DNA of 57,920 bases from Aliidiomarina quisquiliarum (lineage in GTDB: Bacteria; Pseudomonadota; Gammaproteobacteria; Enterobacterales; Alteromonadaceae): contig NZ_JAMFTN010000026.1 of the NCBI RefSeq assembly GCF_023922585.1, positions 13,019 through 70,938 of the forward strand, read 5' to 3'. The translations under genes and the position numbers were made by a program. The notes under the pieces were generated by a model that did not search any database, was not told the DNA's origin, and saw only the letters and a program-made list of their open reading frames with translations. Below are positions 9,112-18,143 of the stretch, one piece after another (the stretch's first letter is position 1; the number at the start of each line of letters is the position of its first letter).

Positions 9112-10473
9112 CTAAGGCAGGGCTATACCGTCGTCACGCATTTTAGCGAGCTTGTATCTTAAGGTTCTAGGACTAATACCAAGCGCCTCGGCTACTTTAT
9201 TTCGCCGGCCAGAAAACTTCTCAAGCGTATCTAAAATAATTTGTTGCTCTTGTACCTTTAGTTCATTACCTAAATTGTCTTTGTCACCGGCTAATACCTG
9301 TTCTGGAATGGCGGCTCCGGTTTGCTGCATATCGAAGGTTTGGAAGCGCTCATCTAACATAATGTCTTCCGCTTCAATGCGGCCATCTAAGTGCATTATT
9401 AACGCTCGCTGCACAACGTTTTCTAGCTCTCGCACGTTCCCTGGCCAACTGTATTGCACAAGCTTTTTTTGTGCCTGCATGCTTAACGAAGGACGCTCAG
9501 TACCCGCCCTAGAGCAGTGCCGCTCTAATAAATGCTCGGTAAGTGGTAGAATGTCTCCCGGTCGTTCAGCTAACGACTTCCAGTTTAATGGAAACACATT
9601 TAGCCGGTAATACAGGTCTTCACGGAAGATACCCGAAGTAACCGCCTCGCGTAAATCACGGTTACTGGTGGCTATAATTCTTACATCTAGCTTAATTTCT
9701 TTTCGGCTGCCTAGGCGTTCTACATGGCGCTCTTGAATAACCCGTAAAATTTTCGCCTGCAACCCTAAGTCCATTTCGGTAATTTCATCAAGTAATAAAG
9801 TACCGCCATTGGCCTGCTCGAATTTACCCACACAACTTTGCACGGCACCAGTAAAGGCACCCTTCTCATAACCAAATAGAGTTGCTTCTAGCATATTTTC
9901 TGGTATTGCTGCGCAGTTAATGGCAACAAAGGGCCCGTCGCTGCGGCTTGAAGAGTGGTGAATAAACTGCGCTAATACTTCTTTACCCGACCCGCTAGGC
10001 CCCGTGATCATTACCGTGGCGTCGGTACTGGCTACCCGCTGGGTTAGTCGCAATAAGTCTTCACTCGACTTGTCGCCCACCACCGGGCGCACTATGTCAA
10101 TACTCGGCTTTGGCGCGTAGCGCGTTAATAATTCAAGTAATTGTTCGGTGGCAAAGGGTTTACTTAGGTAGTCCACCGCACCAAGCCGCATGGCTTTCAC
10201 TGCATCGTCAACCTGTGCATACGCTGTCATCATAATTACAGGTATGTCATAGCCTTGGCGCTGTAAGCTAGTCAGTAACTGCAATCCAGTAATACCACCA
10301 AGCTGCACATCACTTAAAATAAGCCCCGGTATTTGCTTCTGTACTGCCAACAATGCTTGTTCTGCACTGTCTGCTGTGCGTACCTTGTACCCATTTAGCT
10401 CTAATGTGTCGACCAAGGCTTCTTGTAATGCTAGGTCGTCTTCAACAAGCAGAACATTTTTATGATAACTCAT
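9112..10473 (-). CDS. flrC: Sigma-54-dependent response regulator FlrC (FleR-like)
   Basis: A 453-residue three-domain NtrC-type activator. The receiver domain has the acidic pair in VEDD near residues 10-13, the likely phospho-acceptor D55 in LILSDVQLGG, and the lysine in YLSKPF. The AAA+ domain carries GPSGSGKE, the sigma-54 contact loop GAFTGA, and GGTLLLDEI. A Fis-type helix-turn-helix ends the protein (VAEALGISPRTLRYKL). It activates later flagellar genes after phosphorylation by FlrB. The frame extends 38 codons upstream, but the ATG at 10473 has GAGGAG nine bases before it and gives the normal MSYHKNVLLVEDD start. It overlaps flrB by 14 bases. Confidence 0.94.
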   Translation of the reverse strand: MSYHKNVLLVEDDLALQEALVDTLELNGYKVRTADSAEQALLAVQKQIPGLILSDVQLGGITGLQLLTSLQRQGYDIPVIMMTAYAQVDDAVKAMRLGAVDYLSKPFATEQLLELLTRYAPKPSIDIVRPVVGDKSSEDLLRLTQRVASTDATVMITGPSGSGKEVLAQFIHHSSSRSDGPFVAINCAAIPENMLEATLFGYEKGAFTGAVQSCVGKFEQANGGTLLLDEITEMDLGLQAKILRVIQERHVERLGSRKEIKLDVRIIATSNRDLREAVTSGIFREDLYYRLNVFPLNWKSLAERPGDILPLTEHLLERHCSRAGTERPSLSMQAQKKLVQYSWPGNVRELENVVQRALIMHLDGRIEAEDIMLDERFQTFDMQQTGAAIPEQVLAGDKDNLGNELKVQEQQIILDTLEKFSGRRNKVAEALGISPRTLRYKLAKMRDDGIALP

Positions 10474-11548
10474 GAGAATTCTCCTCGTATTCTTGCTTAC
10501 GCTCGGCTTCAGCAAGAGGTAAACCAAGCGTGAATGTCGTTCCTTCGCCCTCTGTACTAGTGACTGAAATATGCCCTTGATGAGCATTCAATATGGTTTT
10601 CACCACAGCTAAGCCAAGGCCAGTACCGTGCGCCTTGCGCGTGAAAAAGGGTGTGAAAATATGATTTAAATCAGCTGTTTTAATACCACTACCTTGATCT
10701 TCAATCGTTAAGGTAAGTCCATCTTGGGTGGTTTGTGCGGTTACAAAAATAGTTTTATTGATAGCGCTAGCTTGAATGGCGTTTACAATTAAGTTTTGCA
10801 AAGCACCCGTTAACGACGACATATTTCCAATGATTTCTGCTGCTGTGGCTTCATTCGTTATTTCTAGCAGCACCCCTTCGCGCTCCGCTAAAGGTTGCAC
10901 TTGCAGGGTTACAGCATGCAGTAATTCAGCTACAGCAATGCGTGACACCGTTTGCTGCTCGCCGCTTTTGGCATACAGCAGCATGTCATTTACTTGTTGC
11001 TCTAGGTCTTTCAATCGGTCGGTTACTTTGCTGACGAATTTTTGTTGCTGCGACACACTTAAATCATCACGCCCCAAGTTTTCTGCATACAACAAAGCCG
11101 CCGACAAAGGAGTACGTATTTGGTGGGCAAGCGAAGCAACCATACGGCCCATAGCCGTTAAACGCTGTAAATGGCTAATGCGCTCTAACAAAGCGCGGGT
11201 TTCAGACAAGTCGGTTAATACTATTAACTGCCCGGGCTCGGGCTTTAATGAGGAAATATCCAGGCGCACTCGGCGGCCGGAGCGAAGTGAAACTTCATGG
11301 CCGTCGTCAGCTTGCGGACGGAAAGCACGTTTAATCACATCGCGCCAGCGCTCACCTTCTAGCTGATTGCCAAGTAGCCGCGTGGCTTCTTTATTCGCTT
11401 CACGAACATAACCACGGGCATCAAGCAAAACCACACCATTTGGCATTGCTTGCACCAAGCTGCGTATGCGTGAACCTGCCCCACCAACAAGATGCTGTTG
11501 CACAGGCAAAGCCTGCGTATAGTTCGTAACAGTTGAGGTGTGCGCCAT
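10460..11548 (-). CDS. flrB: Flagellar sensor histidine kinase FlrB (FleS-like)
   Basis: A 362-residue soluble histidine kinase with no transmembrane segment. A PAS-like domain (about residues 27-115, with AMPNGVVLLDARGYVREAN) precedes the HisKA region, whose phospho-histidine is H142 in SLAHQIRTPLSAALLYAE. The catalytic domain has the N box (LIVNAIQAS), the G1 box (IEDQGSGI) and GTGLGLAVV. It phosphorylates FlrC. GGAGA lies about 10 bases before the ATG, and a near-perfect sigma-54 promoter lies further up. Size and architecture match FlrB/FleS. Confidence 0.93.
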   Translation of the reverse strand: MAHTSTVTNYTQALPVQQHLVGGAGSRIRSLVQAMPNGVVLLDARGYVREANKEATRLLGNQLEGERWRDVIKRAFRPQADDGHEVSLRSGRRVRLDISSLKPEPGQLIVLTDLSETRALLERISHLQRLTAMGRMVASLAHQIRTPLSAALLYAENLGRDDLSVSQQQKFVSKVTDRLKDLEQQVNDMLLYAKSGEQQTVSRIAVAELLHAVTLQVQPLAEREGVLLEITNEATAAEIIGNMSSLTGALQNLIVNAIQASAINKTIFVTAQTTQDGLTLTIEDQGSGIKTADLNHIFTPFFTRKAHGTGLGLAVVKTILNAHQGHISVTSTEGEGTTFTLGLPLAEAERKQEYEENSHELS

Positions 11549-11581
11549 AAATTCGTCTCCAAATATACCTAGAGACTATGA

Positions 11582-11597
11582 TGCAACCAACGTGCCA
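11582..11597 (-). promoter_or_regulatory. Sigma-54 promoter upstream of flrBC
   Basis: The minus-strand sequence TGGCACGTTGGTTGCA is a full match to the RpoN consensus (TGGCAC-N5-TTGCA, exact GG-N10-GC). The -12 GC is about 35 bases from the flrB ATG. FlrA, encoded immediately upstream, is the expected activator. Confidence 0.88.
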
Positions 11598-11652
11598 CAT
11601 TTTAATCTATGCTTATCAATAACTTAATTGGATTAAAAGCGCGGAAGGTACC

Positions 11653-13113
11653 TTAATCGCGAGTAAGCTGATACTTGCGTATTTTTTCCACCAAGGTGGT
11701 GCGACGCATACCAAGCAACTCAGCGGCACGGGCAACAACCCATTCTTGCTGATCTAACGCTTGGCGAATAAGCTCAACTTCTAAGTCACCCAATAAGGCT
11801 CTTAAGTCTACGCCGTCTTTTGGCAAGGTGGCAGGTACCAAGCCAGAACCTTCGGGGTACAGCACTTCATCAAGCGTCGACTCATCTTCTGCAAACATAG
11901 CATTTAATGCGTCACGCTCGTGCATTTCGGCCGGGTAAACGGGCTTGTAAGGCTCGGCATTTTCATCACGGTATTTCCCAGGTAAGTCGCTTACATCTAC
12001 CACTCGACCACCATGGGTTATGCATAAACGCTCAATTAAGTTAGCAAGCTCACGCACGTTGCCCGACCAGCGATGAATAGCCAGCGAGCCAAGTGCCGCC
12101 TCGGTGAAGCGTAAATCAACCGCTTCAGCTTGGCGCATGCGTTCAACTAACTCATTCACCAACAGTGGTATGTCACCTTCGCGTTCACGTAACGCCGGCA
12201 TCTCGATAGGAAAAACATTTAGTCGATAATATAAGTCTTCTCGAAACTTACCTTCACTAATTAAAGCCTCAAGCCCTTGGTGAGTAGCGGCTACAATGCG
12301 AACATCGGCCTGTAGTGTTCTAGTACCGCCTACCCGTTCAAATTCACGCTCTTGTAACACACGCAGAAGCTTCACTTGCATAGGTAACGGCATATCGCCT
12401 ATTTCGTCCAAAAACAAGGTGCCACCTTGAGCCAGCTCAAAGCGCCCTTTGCGTACACCTATAGCGCCAGTAAAAGCACCTTTTTCATGACCAAATAACT
12501 CACTTTCTAACAACTCTGCAGGAATAGCTCCGCAATTCACTGGTACAAATGGGCCTCTTGCTCTTTTTGAACAATTATGAATGCCGCGTGCTACCACTTC
12601 TTTACCTGTACCTGATTCGCCAAGAATGAGCACGTTCGCATTCGACGGTGACACTTGCACAATTTGTTCCCGCACCGAGCGCATAACAGCACTTTGGCCA
12701 ACTAAGGTGCGCGCCAACTGGCTTAACGCAGATGCCTGCGAAATATTTTGTTGATCGGGCTTTTGCGAATGATACTCCTGCGCATAGTGCAGCAAGCGAA
12801 TTACTTCACCATAACCTGGTTTATTCGATAACACGCCCACACAGTTGTTACGTTTAATAAGATCTTTAGAAACACGCTCCGTTACAATAAAGGGCGTGCC
12901 CGGGAAGTGCTTCAATAAATCAGCGCTTGCTGCAGCATCATCAATTACCGAAACTAGCGGCAATTGCGGCGCTTGTTTTAGTTTCTGCTCTAATGAATCG
13001 AGGGAATATATGCTGGCTTGCTCACCTACAAACTTAAAAATAGTGTGCAACATTTTAGCCGAGTCAGCTTCCGACGATACTACGCAAACCGCGATTTGAT
13101 GCTCCGTAGTCAA
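11653..13113 (-). CDS. flrA: Flagellar master regulator FlrA (FleQ-like sigma-54 activator)
   Basis: A 486-residue activator. The N-terminal FleQ-type domain (residues 1-115) resembles a receiver but has no clear phospho-acceptor site. The AAA+ domain has Walker A GESGTGKE at 165-172, GAFTGA at 212-217, and [20 protein letters not shown] Fis-type helix-turn-helix follows at the end ([19 protein letters not shown]). It sits at the top of the flagellar cascade and should activate flrBC and fliE. The start is TTG at 13113: no in-frame ATG exists between the upstream stop and residue 21, and AAGGGG lies about 12 bases before the TTG. FleQ homologues also bind c-di-GMP; I cannot confirm that here. 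Confidence 0.93.
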   Translation of the reverse strand: MTTEHQIAVCVVSSEADSAKMLHTIFKFVGEQASIYSLDSLEQKLKQAPQLPLVSVIDDAAASADLLKHFPGTPFIVTERVSKDLIKRNNCVGVLSNKPGYGEVIRLLHYAQEYHSQKPDQQNISQASALSQLARTLVGQSAVMRSVREQIVQVSPSNANVLILGESGTGKEVVARGIHNCSKRARGPFVPVNCGAIPAELLESELFGHEKGAFTGAIGVRKGRFELAQGGTLFLDEIGDMPLPMQVKLLRVLQEREFERVGGTRTLQADVRIVAATHQGLEALISEGKFREDLYYRLNVFPIEMPALREREGDIPLLVNELVERMRQAEAVDLRFTEAALGSLAIHRWSGNVRELANLIERLCITHGGRVVDVSDLPGKYRDENAEPYKPVYPAEMHERDALNAMFAEDESTLDEVLYPEGSGLVPATLPKDGVDLRALLGDLEVELIRQALDQQEWVVARAAELLGMRRTTLVEKIRKYQLTRD

Positions 13114-13132
13114 TGCGACTTTACCCCTTCCC

Positions 13133-13663
13133 TTAAACCTCTAAACCACTAATGAAGAAACGACAACCACCACTTATTAAGTAATAACCTGGTTGCTCGT
13201 GCTCATTATGCCTTTGTAACTGTTCGGCCCATTGATAGTAAACATTTCGATGCACACGAGCTAGTAGCCCGTCGCGAATTTTTACCGCTGGCGTGCCATT
13301 ATTTAGCACCACAGGGTATTGCGGCCCAATTAAATAACGCTCGCCAATGTTTGTTTCCACTTGCAAAATTGGACCGTCTGCAGAGTCTATATACTGCCAT
13401 TGAGTAATTAAGAATGGCAGATCTTCTACCTGTATTCTTATTTTTTCTGCCGGCGTAACAAGGAAGTATTCATTGTTTTCATGCACTAAAACGCTAGCGA
13501 ATAGTTTTACTAGTGGCAACCGTAAAATAGGCGAGCCGTGATAATGCCACTCGCCACTGGCTTTAATAATTAAGTCTAAGTCACCACAGTAAGCGGGGTT
13601 CCAACGCTCTGTTGGAGCTCGGTGCTGCCGCTCTAATTGCCGCTGCAACTCCTCTAAACGCAT
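13133..13663 (-). CDS. DUF1285 family protein
   Basis: A 176-residue soluble protein recognised as DUF1285 from its pattern: [19 protein letters not shown], then [37 protein letters not shown], and a C-terminal segment with [18 protein letters not shown]. The family has a two-subdomain beta-rich fold with no established biochemical role. The gene begins 3 bases after the LuxR-type regulator stop and ends 19 bases before flrA, so it is probably cotranscribed with both. No signal peptide or membrane segment is visible. Confidence 0.8.
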   Translation of the reverse strand: MRLEELQRQLERQHRAPTERWNPAYCGDLDLIIKASGEWHYHGSPILRLPLVKLFASVLVHENNEYFLVTPAEKIRIQVEDLPFLITQWQYIDSADGPILQVETNIGERYLIGPQYPVVLNNGTPAVKIRDGLLARVHRNVYYQWAEQLQRHNEHEQPGYYLISGGCRFFISGLEV

Positions 13664-13666
13664 TGT

Positions 13667-14290
13667 TTAACCTGCTACTTTATTTTGTCGTAATAAATAC
13701 CAAAGGGTTGCTTCTGTTCTATTCGACACTTTTATCGCCTTGAAAATAGACGACAAGTGAACCCGTATGGTGCCTTCAGTAATTCCAAGAATATGAGCAA
13801 TTTCTTTATTAGATAAGCCTTGCGCCAGCAACTGCATAATTTCTTGCTGCCGAGGAGAAAGTTTGCGTCCTGAGTCGGTACGGAATCTGTCGTAGTTAGC
13901 CGACGACATTTCCGGAACATAATCTTTACCTTGTAATAAGCCATGCACTGCCAATTTCACTTCTTCGGCCGAAATGTCTTTGCGTAAGTAGCTACGCGCA
14001 CCCTGACCAAAGCAATGATGAATATCGCTGCGGTGTTGGCGCCAAGTGAAAAGTACAATGTGTGCACTAGGAGCTAAGTTAACTAAACGGGGAATAATTT
14101 CTTTATATTCTGCGTCTGGCAAATCAAGCTCGGTAAAAATCAAATCATAAGACTCACCACTATTTAAGTAGCTTTCAGCCACATCTAAGTCGGTTGCTTC
14201 ATAAATAGCTACATCCGCTGTATAACTGGTAAGTAGGTAAATTAAACCAGAGCGTGTTATAAATTGCGGGTCAATGATTAATATTTTCAT
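13667..14290 (-). CDS. LuxR/NarL-type response regulator with atypical receiver
   Basis: A 207-residue protein with a receiver-like domain (1-120) and a LuxR-type helix-turn-helix (about 143-203: LSPRQQEIMQLLAQGLSNKE, IAHILGITEGTIRVHLSSIF). The receiver is abnormal. The usual acidic pair is replaced by IIDPQF, and the phospho-acceptor position reads IFTELDLPD, placing Glu54 where family members have Asp. The conserved lysine is kept in YLRKDIS (K103). A glutamate at this site often mimics the phosphorylated state, so the protein may be permanently active; that is inference. It is the first gene of a probable operon with DUF1285 and flrA. Confidence 0.85.
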   Translation of the reverse strand: MKILIIDPQFITRSGLIYLLTSYTADVAIYEATDLDVAESYLNSGESYDLIFTELDLPDAEYKEIIPRLVNLAPSAHIVLFTWRQHRSDIHHCFGQGARSYLRKDISAEEVKLAVHGLLQGKDYVPEMSSANYDRFRTDSGRKLSPRQQEIMQLLAQGLSNKEIAHILGITEGTIRVHLSSIFKAIKVSNRTEATLWYLLRQNKVAG

Positions 14291-14415
14291 GCTTAATGTT
14301 AACTCCGAACTTCTACACCGAATGTTTATCTCAAGTAGAAGCCCACTGATTTGTCTGAATTAGGACAACATCCATTTATTCTAGGGTGCTTTCATCCATA
14401 GCATAGGTAAACAAC

Positions 14416-15465
14416 ATGAATGAAGCGGGTAATCTTAACAAATACACCAATCAAATGTTAGCACTTAGGTGCCACTTGTTTAGAGCTTTGCATTCATTAT
14501 TTTTCCTGCTGCTACTCTTGTTGCTGTTTTTTTCTATCATAGGCTGCACACCTGCAAACGACAATGTAGAGCAAATAAAGTTAGGCGACTGGGCAGTTAA
14601 CGATGCACATTTTTCTTCGTCGGGCACTCTAGCTTTAAGTGTCAGCCAAGACATAGGTATATATAACCTAAAAGGTGAACTATTGCATTTACTTACCTTG
14701 CCCGAACCTAATGGTATATGGCAAATAAGCTGGCAAGGAAACAACAATCTTTGGTTTTATGACCAACATAACCTGTACCACTGGCGCTTAGGCAAAGCTA
14801 ATATTTCTCCACCACAGTTATTTCAAGCTAACCCTATTCGCCATGTTCGTGCCACCGACCATGGCCTTATGTTAGCGACGGAAACCGGCTCGGTATATTG
14901 GTACCCCACCAATCAAGAATATAAGTTGCAGCCGCCACGCAGCCTACTAGAAAACCAAGTTGGCATTTCTACCATTGGCTTTACCCAGCAGCAACCTTAT
15001 GTGGGCACAAGAAATGGTGATCTTTGGCTGTGGGAAGACACGACTTATGACACCGTGCGACACTTTAAGGTTGCACAACCTATTCATGCAGTAATAACAG
15101 TAAGCAACCAGCTTTACGCTCTTACCAGTCGTTATAACAACCCCTTAGCAACTAACAATGAACTTAGCCTCTGGCAACTTAGCTCTGAAAGTACACCCCA
15201 AGCCTACAAGTTAGCTGGCTCTACAGGTGTATTTAGCCACCTAGCGGTCAATAACGCTGTTATTGTTGGAGGCAGTAATTCTTCTTGGCAAAGCTATAAC
15301 TTAAGTACTCATCAACAAAAAAACGGAGCCCTTCCTGCGCGCAACCCAAATCAACAAGGGCGCATTGTTGCCCTCTACGAGCTACCTACAGTAATTGTTA
15401 TGTTAACCTCTCGGGGGGAAATGCAAAAATGGCAGAAAGTAGGTATATTGGGGAATAGTCAATAA
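14416..15465 (+). CDS. Beta-propeller (WD40-like) lipoprotein
   Basis: A 349-residue predicted lipoprotein. An N-terminal hydrophobic segment (residues about 28-43, FFLLLLLLLFFSIIGC) ends in a lipobox-like SIIGC with Cys at about residue 44. The remainder looks like a propeller built from short beta repeats with WD40-type strands, such as GDWAVNDAHFSSSGTLALSV, NGIWQISWQGNNNLWFYDQ and VGTRNGDLWLWEDTTY. No catalytic motif is visible. It is divergent from the LuxR-type regulator gene and 20 bases upstream of the amidohydrolase. Its function is unknown; an envelope protein-protein scaffold is possible. Confidence 0.7.
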   Translation: MNEAGNLNKYTNQMLALRCHLFRALHSLFFLLLLLLLFFSIIGCTPANDNVEQIKLGDWAVNDAHFSSSGTLALSVSQDIGIYNLKGELLHLLTLPEPNGIWQISWQGNNNLWFYDQHNLYHWRLGKANISPPQLFQANPIRHVRATDHGLMLATETGSVYWYPTNQEYKLQPPRSLLENQVGISTIGFTQQQPYVGTRNGDLWLWEDTTYDTVRHFKVAQPIHAVITVSNQLYALTSRYNNPLATNNELSLWQLSSESTPQAYKLAGSTGVFSHLAVNNAVIVGGSNSSWQSYNLSTHQQKNGALPARNPNQQGRIVALYELPTVIVMLTSRGEMQKWQKVGILGNSQ

Positions 15466-15485
15466 CATAAGATCCTGTATATTTT

Positions 15486-17159
15486 ATGAGAATCATATTC
15501 ACTGTTTTCGTAGCCGCTGCTTTTCTTTTTGCCACCCCAACATTGGCAAAAACAAAGGTTTATTATAACTTTACTGGCTATTCCTTTGTTGCGGGCCATG
15601 GTGAACAAGCTGTTTTAAACCGTTTCACCGCTATGGTTGTTAAAGATGGCAAAATAGTTGCTACTGGCGACGAAGGTTTGCTTAGCCTTGTCAGTGCTGG
15701 TAAACATATCAACCTTGCAGGCCAAGTCGTATTACCTGGTTTGATCGACGCACATGGCCACGTGGCTGGCCTGGGTAAAAACCAATTTGAGGTCAATTTG
15801 CGCGGCCTTACTAGCCGTACAGCTGCTGTAGCGCAAGTAGCTAACTATGCCGACCAAAACTTAGACCTAGCTTGGGTGCTAGGCCGTGGCTGGAATCAAG
15901 TACTCTGGCCTGAACAAACTTTTCCTAGCCGCCATGACTTAGACGCCGTTCTTAGTGATCGCCCCGTATGGCTCGCACGTATCGACGGCCATGCTGGCTG
16001 GGCCAATAGCAAAGCTTTAGCACTGGCCGGCATTACTGCCGACACCCAGTCACCTGAAGGTGGTGAAATAGTCAAAGACGCCAATGGCCAACCCACAGGT
16101 ATTCTTATCGACACGGCCATGAACCTAATTTGGCAACATATTCCAGAGCTCAGCAACGAACAGTTAAGGCGTTATCAAGAAGCAGCCTTCACTCATTTAT
16201 TAAGCGAAGGCATAACCCAAGTTCACGATGCTGGCGTAAGCTACCAAGCACTGCAGAACTATAAAAAGCTAGCTGAACAAGGCAATATGATTCGTATTAA
16301 TACTATGTTTAGTGGTAGCGACCGAAAACTCGAGCAGGTATTAGCCGAAGGTGTTTTTCGTAGCGACAACGACCTATTACAAGTTCGCGGTGTTAAGCTT
16401 TACGGCGACGGTGCATTAGGTAGCCGAGGCGCCGCCTTACTGCAGCCTTATAGCGACGATCCTGAGAACTCTGGTTTGTTAGTAACACCGGAAGCCCGAA
16501 TATACGAGCTATTTAAACTTATTACTGACCATGGCTTTCAAGTGAACTATCACGCTATAGGCGACTACACCAACCGTTTAGCCCTCGACACTTTCGAACG
16601 CATTAGTGCTGAAAGCAGCATAGCCACCACCAACTTACGCCATCGTATTGAACACGCTCAAATTATTCATGTTGACGACATTCCCCGATTTCAACAGCTT
16701 GGCATTATTCCGTCTATGCAGCCCACCCATGCCACCAGTGATATGAACATGGCCGAAAGCAGGCTTGGTAGCGAACGTATGGCTGGAGCTTATGCCTGGC
16801 GCACATTTTTAAACCAAGGCTCTGTCATAGCAGCAGGCTCCGACTTTCCTGTTGAGCTCAGTAACCCTTTTTATGGTATTCATGCTGCTGTTACGCGCAA
16901 AAACCGTAACAACCAGCCGGTAAACGGTTGGTATGCTGAACAAGCTATGACTGTCGCGGAAGCACTACGCAGCTTTACCATAGATGCCGCATGGGCAGGC
17001 CATTTTGACGATACCACCGGCAGTTTAGAACCGGGCAAATGGGCCGACTTTATTGTGGTCGACAAAGACCCTTTCCAGATCAATGCAGATGAGCTCTGGC
17101 GTATAAAAGTGTTAAGTACATACCTTGCCGGCGAACGTCGCTTTTATCTAAAACCTTAA
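15486..17159 (+). CDS. Secreted amidohydrolase (amidohydrolase 3 / YtcJ-like)
   Basis: A 557-residue metal-dependent hydrolase with a signal peptide (cleavage likely after TLA in ATPTLAKTKV). The first metal-binding motif is LPGLIDAHGHVAG. Further ligands are visible in YHAIGDYTN, LRHRIEHAQIIH, and the catalytic aspartate in AAGSDFPVE. The C-terminal segment SLEPGKWADFIVVDKDPF is the family's closing beta sandwich. The substrate cannot be told from sequence; relatives act on N-substituted amides or imides. It follows the lipoprotein gene closely and precedes the DUF3369 regulator by 26 bases. Confidence 0.87.
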   Translation: MRIIFTVFVAAAFLFATPTLAKTKVYYNFTGYSFVAGHGEQAVLNRFTAMVVKDGKIVATGDEGLLSLVSAGKHINLAGQVVLPGLIDAHGHVAGLGKNQFEVNLRGLTSRTAAVAQVANYADQNLDLAWVLGRGWNQVLWPEQTFPSRHDLDAVLSDRPVWLARIDGHAGWANSKALALAGITADTQSPEGGEIVKDANGQPTGILIDTAMNLIWQHIPELSNEQLRRYQEAAFTHLLSEGITQVHDAGVSYQALQNYKKLAEQGNMIRINTMFSGSDRKLEQVLAEGVFRSDNDLLQVRGVKLYGDGALGSRGAALLQPYSDDPENSGLLVTPEARIYELFKLITDHGFQVNYHAIGDYTNRLALDTFERISAESSIATTNLRHRIEHAQIIHVDDIPRFQQLGIIPSMQPTHATSDMNMAESRLGSERMAGAYAWRTFLNQGSVIAAGSDFPVELSNPFYGIHAAVTRKNRNNQPVNGWYAEQAMTVAEALRSFTIDAAWAGHFDDTTGSLEPGKWADFIVVDKDPFQINADELWRIKVLSTYLAGERRFYLKP

Positions 17160-17185
17160 GAGTTCACCCTGAAAGTGAGTTATAC

Positions 17186-18139
17186 ATGAGCGATAGTTTT
17201 GTATTTGCAGACACAACCTCAAGCAACTTGGCTGTGAGCGCAAGCGAACCCTTTCAAGTGCTTATAGTTGACGACGATGAAGAAATTCATGTAATTACTA
17301 AAATGGCATTAAGCGATTTTGAATTAGACGGCCGCGGCCTTAAATTCACTTCCGTTTATTCTGGTGCTGAAGCACGAGAAGTATTATCGCAACGGGATGA
17401 TTTCGCATTAATGCTGCTAGATGTAGTTATGGAACATGACCATGCCGGACTCGACCTAGTAAAGTGGACCCGAGAAGAATTAAAGAACCGCATGGTGCGT
17501 ATTGTGCTGCGCACCGGCCAACCGGGGCAAGCGCCCGAAGAACAAGTTATAGCCAAGTATGAAATAGACGACTACAAAGAAAAAACCGAACTTACGTACC
17601 GCAAGCTCATGACACTAATGTATTCGAGCTTACGAGCCTTTCGCGACCTCCAAGCCATTGAACACTATAAAGTAGGCCTCGAGCGTATTATTAGTGCTTC
17701 AACAGAAATTTTTAGCGCCTGTTCTATTAACCAACTTAGCCAAGGCATTTTAGAGCAACTAGTAGCACTACTTACTCGTTCAAATACTGCTGCTTATTGT
17801 CGTATCGACGGCTTTACTGCCACCTGCGATAAGCAGCAACCCATGCATATAATTGCCGCTACGGGCGCTTTCATTCAACAAATTGGCTATGCCGTACACA
17901 ATGTGCTCGATCTCAAACTGGTTGAACAGCTGGTTGAAAAAGCTACGCCTGTCAGCTTTCAAGTCAAAGATAATACCTACTATGGGGTTTATAAAACCTC
18001 AGCAAATCACTTTTATTTATTGTATATTCGTGGCGTTAACGAGCTAAGCGAAACAGATCGTAAATTGCTCGATATGTTTATGAATAATACCGCCATTGCG
18101 TTCGAGCACGCCGAGGTTTATGGCCAACAAGAAGGTTAA
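17186..18139 (+). CDS. Response regulator with DUF3369 domain
   Basis: A 317-residue protein: a receiver domain (about 22-150) with the acidic cluster VDDDEEIH and phospho-acceptor Asp in LMLLDVVMEHDHAG, followed by a DUF3369 domain of GAF-like type from about 165 to the end. In many proteobacterial proteins DUF3369 is followed by HD-GYP or GGDEF; here the protein ends with the domain, so no enzymatic output is visible. It may signal by protein contact. It lies 4 bases before pdxH on the same strand, probably a matter of shared transcription rather than shared function. Confidence 0.8.
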   Translation: MSDSFVFADTTSSNLAVSASEPFQVLIVDDDEEIHVITKMALSDFELDGRGLKFTSVYSGAEAREVLSQRDDFALMLLDVVMEHDHAGLDLVKWTREELKNRMVRIVLRTGQPGQAPEEQVIAKYEIDDYKEKTELTYRKLMTLMYSSLRAFRDLQAIEHYKVGLERIISASTEIFSACSINQLSQGILEQLVALLTRSNTAAYCRIDGFTATCDKQQPMHIIAATGAFIQQIGYAVHNVLDLKLVEQLVEKATPVSFQVKDNTYYGVYKTSANHFYLLYIRGVNELSETDRKLLDMFMNNTAIAFEHAEVYGQQEG

Positions 18140-18143
18140 TTGA

